64,000 nucleotides of DNA from Sphingomonadales bacterium Ga0077557 (GTDB lineage Bacteria > Pseudomonadota > Alphaproteobacteria > Sphingomonadales > Sphingomonadaceae): NCBI GenBank assembly GCA_001464615.1, contig LNFI01000032.1, forward strand, positions 186,001 through 250,000, given 5' to 3'. The notes beneath the pieces are model-generated. The model searched no databases. It saw only the letters and a list, made by a program, of their open reading frames with translations, and had not been told where the DNA came from. The position numbers were made by a program, and so were the translations under genes. Positions within the stretch are counted from its first letter, which is position 1, and each line of letters begins with the position of its first letter. Positions 17,317 through 26,389 of this stretch are shown piece by piece.

Positions 17317-17675
17317 GCAGTATCGGTGGTGTCGGCGGCCCAATGGGGGTCGATCGGGTGCTCGCGTTGCGGGCGCAGATCCTTGAGAAAAATCAGGCGC
17401 TGCAACGCGCCACTGCCGGCGCGGCGACTCCAGTCGGCCAGCCTGCCAGTGAAACGACCAGCTTTGGCGCGACGCTCCAGGGCGTCCTGGATGGCGTCAA
17501 CGGCGCGCAAAACAAAGCGAGCACGCTGAGTAGTGCTTATGAGCGCGGTGAGAATGTCGACATCGCCAAGGTGATGTTGGCGCGCCAGGAAGCCTCGATC
17601 GGCTTTGAAGCGACGCTGCAGGTCAGGAACAAGCTTCTGTCCGCTTACAAGGACATCATGAGCATGCCGGTTTAA
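17313..17675 (+). CDS. fliE: flagellar hook-basal body complex protein FliE
   Basis: The small adaptor that joins the MS ring to the proximal rod; it is exported early. The 120 residues have a variable N-terminus and the conserved C-terminal half: FGATLQGVLDGVNGAQNKA, then AKVMLARQEASIGFEATLQV and RNKLLSAYKDIMSMPV, which match FliE almost residue for residue. The ATG overlaps the flbD stop (ATGA) and fliF follows after three bases, so translation is coupled through the operon. There is no signal peptide, as expected for a type III substrate. Confidence 0.95.
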   Translation: MSSIGGVGGPMGVDRVLALRAQILEKNQALQRATAGAATPVGQPASETTSFGATLQGVLDGVNGAQNKASTLSSAYERGENVDIAKVMLARQEASIGFEATLQVRNKLLSAYKDIMSMPV

Positions 17676-17678
17676 TCG

Positions 17679-19388
17679 ATGAGCAACCAACTCACCCCCG
17701 CCACGCCCGTAATGCCGGAGCGTTTTGCCAACCCGATCCGCCAGATCGGATCAATTTTGCAGCAGCCAGCCGTTCGGCGCAGCTTGCCGATGATCATGCT
17801 GGTCAGCCTGGTCGCGGCCGCAGCGCTTGCCTGGATGACGCTGGCGACCCCGCAGCAGAAAACATTGTTTTCTGGGCTGCCTGACAGCGACAAGGCGGCA
17901 GTGACAGCGGCGCTGCAACAGGCCAACATCACGGCCCGCATTGATGAAGGCAGTGGCGCGCTCACCGTTAACGAGGATGATTATTCGCGGGCCCGTATCT
18001 TGCTCGCCGGCCAGGGCCTGCCCAAGGCGGCGCCGGGCGGCTACCAGATTTTGGACAGTCTGCCGATGGGCGTGTCGCGCGCGGTCGAAGGCGAGCGGTT
18101 GCGCCAGGCGCGCGAGACCGAACTTGCCCGATCGATCCAGGAAATTGATTCGGTGGCGGAAGCGCGCGTGCATCTGGCCATGCCGGAGACAAGCGTGTTC
18201 GTGCGCGATAATGCCGCACCGTCCGCCTCGGTCATCCTGAAGCTCCAGCCCGGTCGCAGCCTTTCAGAAGCGCAGGTCAGCTCGATCATCAATCTGGTTG
18301 CCTCGTCCGTGCCCGGCATGAAGACCGATGCGGTTACCGTCGTCGATCAGATGGGCGCGCTGCTCACGCATGTGAAGGGTCAGGATTCAACCACCTTGGC
18401 CGGTGATGCGCGGATCGATTTTCAACGCCGGATTGAGGACAAATATCGCGCCCAGTTGCTGCAATTGCTGACGCCGCTTTTTGGTCCGGGCAATTTCTCG
18501 GCCGAAATCCAGGCTGAAGTTGATCTCGACGAAACCCAGGCGACGCGCGAAAGCTATGACAAGCAGGGTGCGCTCCGCGCTGAACAGGGCAATTGGACTG
18601 GCGTCGGCGCTGCTGGCGCAGACCAGGCGCCAGGCGGCATTCCCGGTGCGCTGTCCAATTCCGCGACCCCGGCATCGACCGTCACCAACGCCAGCAAAAC
18701 GCCTGCCGCAGCGGCAACCCCGGCGGCTGGTGCGACGCCAACGCCCCCACCCGCAACCGATAGCCCGGCGAAACAGGCGGAAAACTACGCTCGCGCTTAT
18801 GATCTGGGCAAGGAAATCTCGGTCACCCGCGCCATGCCCGGCACGGTCAAGCGGCTGTCGGTCGCTGTATTGCTGCGCGATCCCGAAGGGAGCAAGCCGC
18901 GCAGCCCGGTGGAGATTCAGCAGATTACGGCGCTGGTTCGGGCGGCGGTGGGCTATGATGCCGCGCGCAATGATCAGGTCACCGTGATCGCTCGCAAATT
19001 TGCGCCATCAGTGACGCTTGATGAAAAGCCCGCCTGGTATGATGCCGCCTGGCTGCCCATCGTTGCCCGCAATGTAACGGCAATCCTGATTGCGGTGATG
19101 GTGCTGTTCCTGGGGATCCGCCCGCTTGCTAAGGCCGTGTTGAAAAAGCGCGATGAGGCACCAGCGCCGTCGCGCAACGCGGTTGGCGTGGCGCTATCAG
19201 GCGGGCACATGGCCGGCACGGCGGCACCGCAGATGCAGGATGGCGTTCCCATCCCGGTGAGCATCGAGATGATCGATAATGCGCGGAATTTTGACGATCG
19301 CATCGGCATTGTCCGCGGCTTTACCCGGGACAATCCCTCCCGCGCGGCGCTTGCCGTGCGCGACATGATCAAGGCGGATGCAAGCTGA
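17679..19388 (+). CDS. fliF: flagellar MS-ring protein
   Basis: Builds the MS ring in the inner membrane, the platform for rod, C ring and export gate. At 569 residues it has the expected order: a first transmembrane helix (about residues 32-52), the ring-building motifs with PDSDKAAVTAALQQANI, GQGLPKAAPGGYQILD and ETELARSIQEIDSVAEARVHL, a low-complexity alanine/proline stretch (about 330-365), YDLGKEISVTRAMPGTVKRLSVAV, and a second helix (about 462-482). The C-terminal tail contains IEMIDNARNFDDRIGIVRGF, which binds FliG. Its last base is shared with the first base of the fliG ATG. Confidence 0.96.
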   Translation: MSNQLTPATPVMPERFANPIRQIGSILQQPAVRRSLPMIMLVSLVAAAALAWMTLATPQQKTLFSGLPDSDKAAVTAALQQANITARIDEGSGALTVNEDDYSRARILLAGQGLPKAAPGGYQILDSLPMGVSRAVEGERLRQARETELARSIQEIDSVAEARVHLAMPETSVFVRDNAAPSASVILKLQPGRSLSEAQVSSIINLVASSVPGMKTDAVTVVDQMGALLTHVKGQDSTTLAGDARIDFQRRIEDKYRAQLLQLLTPLFGPGNFSAEIQAEVDLDETQATRESYDKQGALRAEQGNWTGVGAAGADQAPGGIPGALSNSATPASTVTNASKTPAAAATPAAGATPTPPPATDSPAKQAENYARAYDLGKEISVTRAMPGTVKRLSVAVLLRDPEGSKPRSPVEIQQITALVRAAVGYDAARNDQVTVIARKFAPSVTLDEKPAWYDAAWLPIVARNVTAILIAVMVLFLGIRPLAKAVLKKRDEAPAPSRNAVGVALSGGHMAGTAAPQMQDGVPIPVSIEMIDNARNFDDRIGIVRGFTRDNPSRAALAVRDMIKADAS

Positions 19389-20395
19389 TGGAACAGCCGA
19401 TCAAGAGCTACACCGGCGTCGAACGGGCAGCCGTGCTGATGATGCTGGTCGGCGACGACGAAGCCGCAGCGATCCTGCAAAAGCTCGATCCAGAAGAGGT
19501 TCGCCAGCTTGGCAAGGCGATGTTTGCGGTCGCCGATGTCAGCGAGATTGAGGTTGAAACCGTGCTCGACGATTTCGTCGGCAAGGCGCGCGCGCGTACC
19601 GGGGTTGGCTTTGATCCACGCCCGCGCATCGAATCGATGATGAACCGCGCGCTTGGCCAGGAAAAGGCAGACAGCGTGCTGGCCCGGATCACCCCGCCCG
19701 CCGATGCGTGCCAGATTGACCTGCTCGACTGGCTCGATGCGAGCGAGATCGCCGGGTTGATCGAAAAGGAACATCCGCAAATTGCAGCGGTGCTGATCGC
19801 CAATCTCGATCCCGCGATCGGCGCGCAAGTGCTCGAACTGCTGCCCGATGGGGTGCAGCCCGATGTGCTTCACCGCATTGCCCGGCTGGGTCCGATCACG
19901 CCTGAGGCGGTCGAGACGCTGAAAACCATGCTGTCGGGCCGGATCACGGCGAGCCAGCAATCAAATGGTGTGCTGCTTGGCGGCACCCGCGAGGCGGCGA
20001 AGATCATGTCGAGCGCGCGCAAGACGACCGAAGCGCGCGTGATGCCGAAATTGTTCAAGATCGATCGCGAAACCGCCAAGGCGATCGAAGAGGCCATGTT
20101 CGTCTTCGACAATCTGCTCGAACTGGACGACAAGAATCTCGGCACTCTTATCCGCAATATCGATGGCGATATTCTGGTGCGCGCGCTCAAGGGGGTCGAC
20201 GAATCGATGCGCGGCCGTTTCCTGGCCTGCATGTCGAGCCGTGCCGCAGACGGTATTCGCGACGAGCTGGAATCGCGCGGGCCAATGCGTCTGTCCGAAG
20301 TGCTCGAGGCGCAGAAATCGATGATTCAGATCGCGCGGACCCTGGCCAAGGAAGGCACAATCATGATGGGCGGAGGCGACGACGACTATGTCTAA
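19388..20395 (+). CDS. fliG: flagellar motor switch protein FliG
   Basis: The C-ring protein that contacts the stator and generates torque. At 335 residues it is full length: an N-terminal FliF-binding domain (GVERAAVLMMLVGDDEAAAIL), the middle domain with the EHPQIAAVLIANLD helix (about residues 128-141), and the C-terminal torque domain. The stator-facing charged helix is preserved as KNLGTLIRNIDGDILVRALKG, with acidic and basic residues at the usual places, followed by GRFLACMSSRAADGIRDELE. It starts on the last base of fliF and overlaps fliH by 8 bases. Confidence 0.97.
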   Translation: MEQPIKSYTGVERAAVLMMLVGDDEAAAILQKLDPEEVRQLGKAMFAVADVSEIEVETVLDDFVGKARARTGVGFDPRPRIESMMNRALGQEKADSVLARITPPADACQIDLLDWLDASEIAGLIEKEHPQIAAVLIANLDPAIGAQVLELLPDGVQPDVLHRIARLGPITPEAVETLKTMLSGRITASQQSNGVLLGGTREAAKIMSSARKTTEARVMPKLFKIDRETAKAIEEAMFVFDNLLELDDKNLGTLIRNIDGDILVRALKGVDESMRGRFLACMSSRAADGIRDELESRGPMRLSEVLEAQKSMIQIARTLAKEGTIMMGGGDDDYV

Positions 20396-21122
20396 TTTTG
20401 CCGCCGGATTTTCGGCGCGTCACGATGCCGCTGCCCAGGCGTTGCACCGTGCCATTGATGACGAACCACAGGGATTTGCCCCTGCGGATCTGAAGGCGCG
20501 GGCGGTTGGCCGGGGGCGCCCCAAATCCTTTGCACCGCAGGAATCAAGCCCCAAGAGCTTCAGTCCCGCCGATCCCGCGAATGACCCAACCCAGGGCTGG
20601 GACCCGCTTAATCCGCAGACCGAGCCGACCGGCTTTGTCGATCCGATTGAGACGGCCCGCGCGAACGGCTTTGCCGAGGGCGTGGCGCATGGTCGCGATC
20701 TGGAACGTCAAACCTATGAACGTGATGTGGCCTTGCTGCAGGCGCTGGCGCATGCGCTGAAGACCAGCGATCGGTTCGATCGCGACCAGCTTGCCCGTCA
20801 GTTGCGTGAATCGGTCTTGGTGCTGCTGACCAAATTGGTGGGCGAAGTGGGCATTTCCGCCGATCTGCTTGCCAGCCGCGTGGCCGCTGCCGCCGACATG
20901 CTCGCCGATAGTGCTGAATCAGCAACGCTGCGGGTTCATCCTGACGATAGCGCGTTGCTTGCCGACAAACTGCCCGCGACGATCACGCTGGTGGGCGATG
21001 CGGCCATTGATCGCGGCAGCTTCCTGCTCGAATCGGCATCGACCATTGTTGAGGATGGGCCGGAATTATGGCTCGAACAGCTTGCCCAAGCGATTGATCG
21101 CGTCGCTGTGCCTTCATGCTGA
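20388..21122 (+). CDS. fliH: flagellar assembly protein FliH
   Basis: The negative regulator and carrier of the export ATPase FliI, linking it to the C ring. The 244 residues show a long, poorly conserved proline-rich N-terminal half (to about residue 85), then the helical ARANGFAEGVAHGRDLERQTYER segment with the GxxxG-like spacing seen in FliH, and a C-terminal domain with LLVKLVGEVG-type helix (here VLLTKLVGEVGIS) and LRVHPDDSALLADKL. Recognition rests on this C-terminus and on position between fliG and fliI. It overlaps both neighbours by 7-8 bases. Confidence 0.85.
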   Translation: MSNFAAGFSARHDAAAQALHRAIDDEPQGFAPADLKARAVGRGRPKSFAPQESSPKSFSPADPANDPTQGWDPLNPQTEPTGFVDPIETARANGFAEGVAHGRDLERQTYERDVALLQALAHALKTSDRFDRDQLARQLRESVLVLLTKLVGEVGISADLLASRVAAAADMLADSAESATLRVHPDDSALLADKLPATITLVGDAAIDRGSFLLESASTIVEDGPELWLEQLAQAIDRVAVPSC

Positions 21123-22444
21123 ACCGTTTTACCGCCGATTATCTCGATGGTATCGCTGCCGCTGACTTCGCGCCGCGACCGCGCGTTTCCGGGCGGCTTG
21201 CTTCGTTTGACGGGTTGCTGATGGAGGCGACGGGCTTGTCGCTACCGGTCGGCACAATTTGTTCGATTGGCACGGGCAAGGGCCGGGTTGAAGGCGAAGT
21301 GATCGGTTTTCGCGGTGGCCGCACCTTGCTGATGAATCTCGGCGGGCCAGCACCATTGTTGCCGCAAGCCCCGGTTCGCCCGCTTGGTGCGCCCGGCGAA
21401 GCGGAGGTGGGGGCCGCTTTGCTTGGCCGCGTGGTCGATGGCGCGGGCAAGCCAATCGATGGGCTGGGCCCGATCCGAGGCGCGGGCCATTGGCCGATTG
21501 CCGGCAAACTGCAAAACCCGCTCGATCGCGGGCGCGTGCTGACGCCGATGGATGTCGGCGTCCGCGCGATCAATGGCTTGCTCACGATTGGGCAGGGCCA
21601 GCGGATCGGCATCATGGCGGGGTCGGGCGTCGGGAAATCAGTGCTGCTCGGCATGATCGTGCGCGCCGCTGCCGCTGATGTGATCGTGATCGGCCTGATC
21701 GGTGAACGCAGCCGTGAGGTCGCTGATTTTCTGGAGACCAAGGTGGCGGGCGAGGCGCGGCAACGCGCGGTGATTGTCGCGGTGCCGGCCAATCATTCGC
21801 CGGTGCTGCGCATTCGCGGTGCGCTGCGGGCGACGGCGATTGCCGAGGCGTTTCGCGCCGAGGGCAAGAATGTGCTGCTGATCATGGATTCGCTGACGCG
21901 TGTCGCGCATGCCGGACGTGAGATTGGGCTGGCGCTTGGCGAACCCGCCAGCGCCCGCGGCTATCCGCCTTCTGCCATCGCGATGCTGCCCAATTTGATC
22001 GAGCGGGCCGGTACCTGCGTTTCGTCGGGCGGGTCGATCACGGCAATCTACACCGTGCTTGCCGACGGCGATGACGGCAATGATCCGGTCGTCGACAGTG
22101 CGCGGTCGATCCTGGACGGGCATATCGTGCTGTCGCGTCAGCTCGCCGAACGCGGCATCTATCCCGCGATCGATATTGGCCCCTCGGTCAGCCGGGTGAT
22201 GACCGATATTACCACCAAACCGCACCAGCGCGCCGCCCGCGTGCTGCGCGGGCATCTGGCCACCTATGAGGAAAACCGCGACCTTGTGCTGATGGGCGCC
22301 TATCGCGCCGGTGCCGACGCCGCGATTGATCAGGCCATCGCCAGCCATGGCGCGATCACGGAATATATCCGCCAGGGTTCAGATGACGTCGTCTCGCTGG
22401 ATGATGCCGTGGCCGAGCTGACCGGCGTCTTCGGTGATGGCTAA
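21116..22444 (+). CDS. fliI: flagellum-specific export ATPase FliI
   Basis: The F1-beta-like hexameric ATPase of the flagellar type III export apparatus. In 442 residues it has the beta-barrel N-domain, GRVVDGAGKPIDGLGPI, Walker A GSGVGKS (about residues 169-175), the LIGERSREVADFLE segment, Walker B NVLLIMDSLTRVAHA (about 252-266) and ALGEPASARGYPPSAIAMLPNLIERAG, all typical of FliI. It overlaps fliH upstream and the fliJ start downstream. Length is normal and all catalytic motifs are intact. Confidence 0.97.
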   Translation: MLNRFTADYLDGIAAADFAPRPRVSGRLASFDGLLMEATGLSLPVGTICSIGTGKGRVEGEVIGFRGGRTLLMNLGGPAPLLPQAPVRPLGAPGEAEVGAALLGRVVDGAGKPIDGLGPIRGAGHWPIAGKLQNPLDRGRVLTPMDVGVRAINGLLTIGQGQRIGIMAGSGVGKSVLLGMIVRAAAADVIVIGLIGERSREVADFLETKVAGEARQRAVIVAVPANHSPVLRIRGALRATAIAEAFRAEGKNVLLIMDSLTRVAHAGREIGLALGEPASARGYPPSAIAMLPNLIERAGTCVSSGGSITAIYTVLADGDDGNDPVVDSARSILDGHIVLSRQLAERGIYPAIDIGPSVSRVMTDITTKPHQRAARVLRGHLATYEENRDLVLMGAYRAGADAAIDQAIASHGAITEYIRQGSDDVVSLDDAVAELTGVFGDG

Positions 22445-22859
22445 GCGCGGGGTTTCGCTCGATCGGATCCTGCGGGTGCGGACGCTGCAATTGGGGCTGG
22501 TCCGCGCGGCCGAGGAGCAGGCGCGGGAAAAGGTCGCCAGCGAGGATGCGTTGCGCCACCGCATCGCTCAGCTCGCCCAGAATGTTGCCCCCGAACCAAG
22601 CGCGGCCGAAGCCTTTTCGTTCATCGCCGCCGCCCATTTTCGGGACCGCCTTCATCAGTCCGCTGTTGCCGCCGAATCGCGACTCCAGGCCGCAACGCGC
22701 AGCCTCGAACGCGCCAATGAGGCGACTCGGGAAGCGCGCCGCGATCAAAATGCGATCGAAAAGCTGATCGCGCGTGATGATCAGGCCGCCGTGATCAAGG
22801 CGATGCGCGCGCTGGAAGAGGCACCGGCGATCCGCAAAAATCGGCACGATCCTTGCTAA
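22437..22859 (+). CDS. fliJ: flagellar export protein FliJ
   Basis: The coiled-coil stalk that connects the FliI ATPase ring to FlhA and helps cycle chaperones. The 140 residues are almost wholly helical, rich in alanine, arginine and glutamate with heptad spacing (for example AAEEQAREKVASEDALRHRI and SLERANEATREARRDQNAIE). Sequence identity across the family is low, so the assignment depends on coiled-coil character and position between fliI and fliK. The ATG at 22437 lies inside the end of fliI; a GTG one codon earlier is also possible. Confidence 0.82.
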   Translation: MAKRGVSLDRILRVRTLQLGLVRAAEEQAREKVASEDALRHRIAQLAQNVAPEPSAAEAFSFIAAAHFRDRLHQSAVAAESRLQAATRSLERANEATREARRDQNAIEKLIARDDQAAVIKAMRALEEAPAIRKNRHDPC

Positions 22860-22895
22860 TCAGCTGATGGGCGATTGCGCCCATTGGGTTTTTGC

Positions 22896-24794
22896 ATGTT
22901 CGAACTGTCACCATCGCCTGCCATTGCCAGCCCGTTTTTGCCGATAGCGGCCCCGTCTTCGGGCGCGTCGGGCGATTTCGCGCAGGCGCTGGCGACATTG
23001 GTCTCTCCGCACCATACCGATCCGTCTGTTATCCCGGTGGCTGGATCGCCGCTGGTGGCGCCCCCGATTCAGACTGGGTTACCGACGGGGTTGCCGATTG
23101 GGCGGCAAACGCTTGCCGACATCGGCAAGACGCTGCCAGCGTCGCCGCCGGTTGCCGGTCCGCCATCGCCGGGCGTACTTACGCCGCTGGTCGCGACTGC
23201 CGACCCGGCATTGACCGTTGCCGGTGATGATGCGGTGCCACTGGCGGATGGCGATCTTGCGGCGCCACCAGCGCGCACCGCCTTCCAGCCCAAAGCGGCC
23301 CGCTTCACCGCCCGTTCGGAGACGCTGCCGATCGATCAGCAGATCGTAAAACCGGCATCTGCTTTGGGCGAAACTTCCCGCGCCAAGCGCAGCGCTGGCG
23401 ATCCGACGACCGATGCTCAATACAATCGGGGCGAGCCCGCGTCCTCGCCGGTGGTTTCATCGATCACGCCTGATCGCGAAGCGACGATCGCGACTGCGGC
23501 GCTTCGTGGCTCGCCCGACCGGTCGCCAGTCCTCGGCGGAATTCCGAGTGCTAAGCGCGATGAAGCCGATCAGGCTAATGATGCGCCGGTCAGTGAGCGC
23601 GCGGCCGCGTCGTTATTGGTGTTTTCCCTGCCGTCGCCAAACCCGCTCCCCGTGACTGCTGCTTCGGCGATCACGCCCGAACGCGAATCGACGATCCTGC
23701 CTGCAGCGTCCAGCGCCATGCCTGCCCGGTCGTCAGTCCCCGGCGGCATTCCAGTCGCTCGGCGCAATGCAGCCGATCCGGTGATCGATGCACAAGCCGA
23801 CCAGAGCATAGCCACCCCATTGCCATTCTTCGCCGCGCCCTCGCCAACGCCACTGCCGGTGCCCGCTGCTTCGGCGCCCACGACTGATCCCGAATCGACG
23901 ATCCTTGCCACTGCGCCTGGTGCTTCGCTCGCCCGGCCGCCTGTGACGGTTGCGCGGCTGAACATTTCGGCTGAACCGTTGCCATTCGTGTCGCAAGGGG
24001 CAGGGAGCAGCCAAGCGCCATCGTTTGAGCTCCTCACCGCCCCGGCGCTGCCTTCCAGCGTGACCTCCAATGGTCAGCGCGCGTCGGCCTTGATCCCGGT
24101 CAGCCAGCCAATTTCACTCCAGCCCGATATTAAGCCGGAGCCAACAGCGCGGCTGATCCCACCTTCGCCTTCACCGCTGCCGACACCCTTGATTGGATTG
24201 GTTGTGCCAGCGGCGCGCGCTTTTGCGGCGGGAATCGCAGCAAGCGCAGTCCGCCCGTTGCGCGTAAAAAGCGATGATGCAGCTCCGGCCTCGTTGGGTG
24301 CACCGGCCCCTGCTGCCGTGTTTCCGTCAGCGCCGGCAGAACAGACCGATACGCAAAGCGCGCCGATCGATATGCGCCGCGAGGATTGGGCGCGGGCGCT
24401 GATCGATCGTATTGATGCCAGCCAGGATGTCGCCAATGCCCGCGATACGCGGATCCGGCTGGTGCCCGATGCGCTCGGCAAGATTGATGTCGCGCTGCAC
24501 CGGCAGGGCGATACGCTGCATGTCCATTTCACCGCCGATGTCCCGGCAACCCGTGCTTTGCTGGTTGAAGCGCAGCCTAGCCTGGCCGCGCTTGCCGATG
24601 CGCGCGGGCTGCGGCTGGGCGATGCCAGCGTCGATGGCAGCGCGCTGGCAACCAGCCAGGGCCAGAATCAGGGCCAGTCATTGGGCCAGGGCGCGGATCA
24701 GCGCCGCGCTCAGCCCGTGCCCGCAGCGCCGCCAAGCGCCACCCGAAACAATAGCGCCGATGAATTGGCGGCTTCCGATCACCGTATTGCTTAG
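22896..24794 (+). CDS. fliK: flagellar hook-length control protein FliK
   Basis: The secreted ruler that sets hook length and switches export specificity. The product is about 632 residues. The N-terminal 480 residues are low-complexity, rich in proline, alanine, serine and threonine, as in other FliK proteins, and contain three copies of a 69-residue repeat (see 23400-24020). The conserved C-terminal domain is clear at about 495-590: ALIDRIDASQDVANARDTRI, RLVPDALGKIDVALHRQGD, VHFTADVPATRALL and SLAALADARGLRLGDASVDG. The ATG at 22896 is preferred over TTG codons further upstream. It lies in the fli operon after a 36-base gap. Confidence 0.88.
   Translation: MFELSPSPAIASPFLPIAAPSSGASGDFAQALATLVSPHHTDPSVIPVAGSPLVAPPIQTGLPTGLPIGRQTLADIGKTLPASPPVAGPPSPGVLTPLVATADPALTVAGDDAVPLADGDLAAPPARTAFQPKAARFTARSETLPIDQQIVKPASALGETSRAKRSAGDPTTDAQYNRGEPASSPVVSSITPDREATIATAALRGSPDRSPVLGGIPSAKRDEADQANDAPVSERAAASLLVFSLPSPNPLPVTAASAITPERESTILPAASSAMPARSSVPGGIPVARRNAADPVIDAQADQSIATPLPFFAAPSPTPLPVPAASAPTTDPESTILATAPGASLARPPVTVARLNISAEPLPFVSQGAGSSQAPSFELLTAPALPSSVTSNGQRASALIPVSQPISLQPDIKPEPTARLIPPSPSPLPTPLIGLVVPAARAFAAGIAASAVRPLRVKSDDAAPASLGAPAPAAVFPSAPAEQTDTQSAPIDMRREDWARALIDRIDASQDVANARDTRIRLVPDALGKIDVALHRQGDTLHVHFTADVPATRALLVEAQPSLAALADARGLRLGDASVDGSALATSQGQNQGQSLGQGADQRRAQPVPAAPPSATRNNSADELAASDHRIA
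23400..24020 (+). repeat. three degenerate 207-bp tandem repeats inside fliK
   Basis: The landmark ACGATC following a TxxRE or TxPE-type motif recurs at about 23484, 23691 and 23898, exactly 207 bases (69 codons) apart. The translated units share TPDREATI / TPERESTI / TTDPESTI, then a serine/alanine run, an ARS- or DRS-like VPGGIP or VLGGIP block, and LPVTAAS or LPVPAAS. Repeats 2 and 3 are the most alike. Confidence 0.8.
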
Positions 24795-24811
24795 ACCGAA
24801 GGGGAAACATC

Positions 24812-25429
24812 ATGGCCAAATCTGAAGACAAGGACGTCGACGCTGCACCCAAGAAAAAGGGTGGCGCAAAAAAGTGGATCATCATCCTGGTGCTGCTGCT
24901 GGTTGTCATTGGTGGTGGGGTCGGCGGCGGCCTTTATGCGATGCAAGCCGGGTTGATCGGCGGTGGCGGCGAATCGCATGCGGCAGAACACGTCAACATG
25001 CCGCGCCTCGTCCCCAAAAGTGAACAAGTCCGCGGCGGCAATAAGGAAGATGGTCATGGCGGCGGCGGCGACAGCGGCGGCCATGAACCGATGGGCAAGG
25101 GCGGCGATAAATATGCCTCAACCTATTATGCGATGGAAAAGGAGTTCACCTCGAACCTGCGCGAAAGCGTCCATTTCATGCAGGTCGGCATCGCGGTGTC
25201 GACGCCTTATGACGAGCGGATCATCGAAAATCTGAAGACGCACGAGATCGCTGTCCGCTCGGCCATCCTGCTCGCGTTGGGCGATGCGACTGAGGAACAG
25301 GTGTTCGCCGTTGAAGGCAAACGTCAGCTCCAAATCCATCTCGTCCACGCCATTAACAAAGTTTTGAAGCAAAAAGAGGGATTCGGCGGCGTTGGTAACG
25401 TCTACTTTACCAATTTCGTTGTTCAGTGA
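24812..25429 (+). CDS. fliL: flagellar basal body-associated protein FliL
   Basis: An inner-membrane protein at the basal body that supports stator function. It has a lysine-rich cytoplasmic N-terminus, one transmembrane helix (about residues 27-46, WIIILVLLLVVIGGGVGGGL), then an unusually glycine- and histidine-rich linker (about 75-100) and the conserved periplasmic domain: YYAMEKEFTSNLRESVHFMQ, VGIAVSTPYDERII, HEIAVRSAILLALGD and the C-terminal VYFTNFVVQ. At 205 residues it is longer than enteric FliL because of the linker. It is followed after three bases by fliM. Confidence 0.93.
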   Translation: MAKSEDKDVDAAPKKKGGAKKWIIILVLLLVVIGGGVGGGLYAMQAGLIGGGGESHAAEHVNMPRLVPKSEQVRGGNKEDGHGGGGDSGGHEPMGKGGDKYASTYYAMEKEFTSNLRESVHFMQVGIAVSTPYDERIIENLKTHEIAVRSAILLALGDATEEQVFAVEGKRQLQIHLVHAINKVLKQKEGFGGVGNVYFTNFVVQ

Positions 25430-25432
25430 GGC

Positions 25433-26389
25433 ATGGTTAACGAGCCTTCAGAAACGGTGGCAGGCGAGCGGCGCGAGCAGGGGCGGTCGCGCCCCGCTGC
25501 GTCGCATGCTGCCGTGCTGGGGGTGGCCAACCTCAATCCCTTTGGCGATCTGCACACGCTGCAGCATTTGTCTGCGCTGTTTGCCCGGTCGCTGCGGGGG
25601 GTGTTTGAACCCTTGTTGCGCCGCGAAGCGCGCATCTGGGCAGAGCCGCTGGTCGTCCAGCGCTTTGCCGATTACCGCGCCGAGCGTCCTGATGGCCTGA
25701 CCGCCTGGTTGCCAATGGCGATGAGCCCATCGCCGGGCACCGCATTGATCCTGTTCGATGGCAAGTTCGTGCTTGAATTGCTCGATCAGTTTTTCGGCGG
25801 TTCGGGCGAAGCGCCGCATGCGTTGCCAGCGGAATTTTCGCCCGCTGCCGAAGCGATGGTCGGTCGCCTCGGCACAATCCTGGCCGGGCCGCTCAAAAAT
25901 GCCTGGGAACCCCTGGCGCGGATTGAATTTCGCCCGGGCCATATGGAAACCAGCCCGGCGCTGCTTGCCGATTTCGATTCTGACGATGCCGTGGTCATCA
26001 CGCGTTTCGGCATCGCTGCGGGCACCGCCAAACCGACCTTTATCGACATTGTCTATCCGGTCACCGCGCTGAAGCCCCATGCACCGTCGTTGACCGGCAA
26101 GGTGCATGCCCGGGCCGCCGCGCCCGATCCGGCCTGGCGCAACGGCCTGACGCGTGCGGTCATGGGGGTAAAATTCCCCGTCCGCTCCGTGTTGGCCGAA
26201 CCGATGATTTCGCTCGTCAAGTTGATGGAGCTGAAAGCCGGCGATGTCATTCCAATCAGCTTTGGCAACGATGTGCCGGTGATGGTCGGCGGCGACCGGC
26301 TCGGCACGGGTACGGTTGGCACGTCTAACGGCAAGGCGGCGATCCGCCTGACGATGATCGAACGCATAGATGAAGAGGATTATCGATGA
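25433..26389 (+). CDS. fliM: flagellar motor switch protein FliM
   Basis: The C-ring protein between FliG and FliN. In 318 residues the middle domain (LSALFARSLRGVFEPLLRRE, FDGKFVLELLDQFFGG, AEAMVGRLGTILAGPLKNAW) and a C-terminal SpoA domain (AVMGVKFPVRSVLAEPMISL, LMELKAGDVIPISFGNDVPV, LTMIERID) are visible. The usual extreme N-terminal CheY-binding motif of the EIDALL type is not seen: the protein starts MVNEPSETVAGERREQG. No other in-frame start upstream would add it. It is placed between fliL and fliN, overlapping fliN by ATGA. Function as FliM is secure by position and domain; how it receives switching signals is open. Confidence 0.9.
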   Translation: MVNEPSETVAGERREQGRSRPAASHAAVLGVANLNPFGDLHTLQHLSALFARSLRGVFEPLLRREARIWAEPLVVQRFADYRAERPDGLTAWLPMAMSPSPGTALILFDGKFVLELLDQFFGGSGEAPHALPAEFSPAAEAMVGRLGTILAGPLKNAWEPLARIEFRPGHMETSPALLADFDSDDAVVITRFGIAAGTAKPTFIDIVYPVTALKPHAPSLTGKVHARAAAPDPAWRNGLTRAVMGVKFPVRSVLAEPMISLVKLMELKAGDVIPISFGNDVPVMVGGDRLGTGTVGTSNGKAAIRLTMIERIDEEDYR

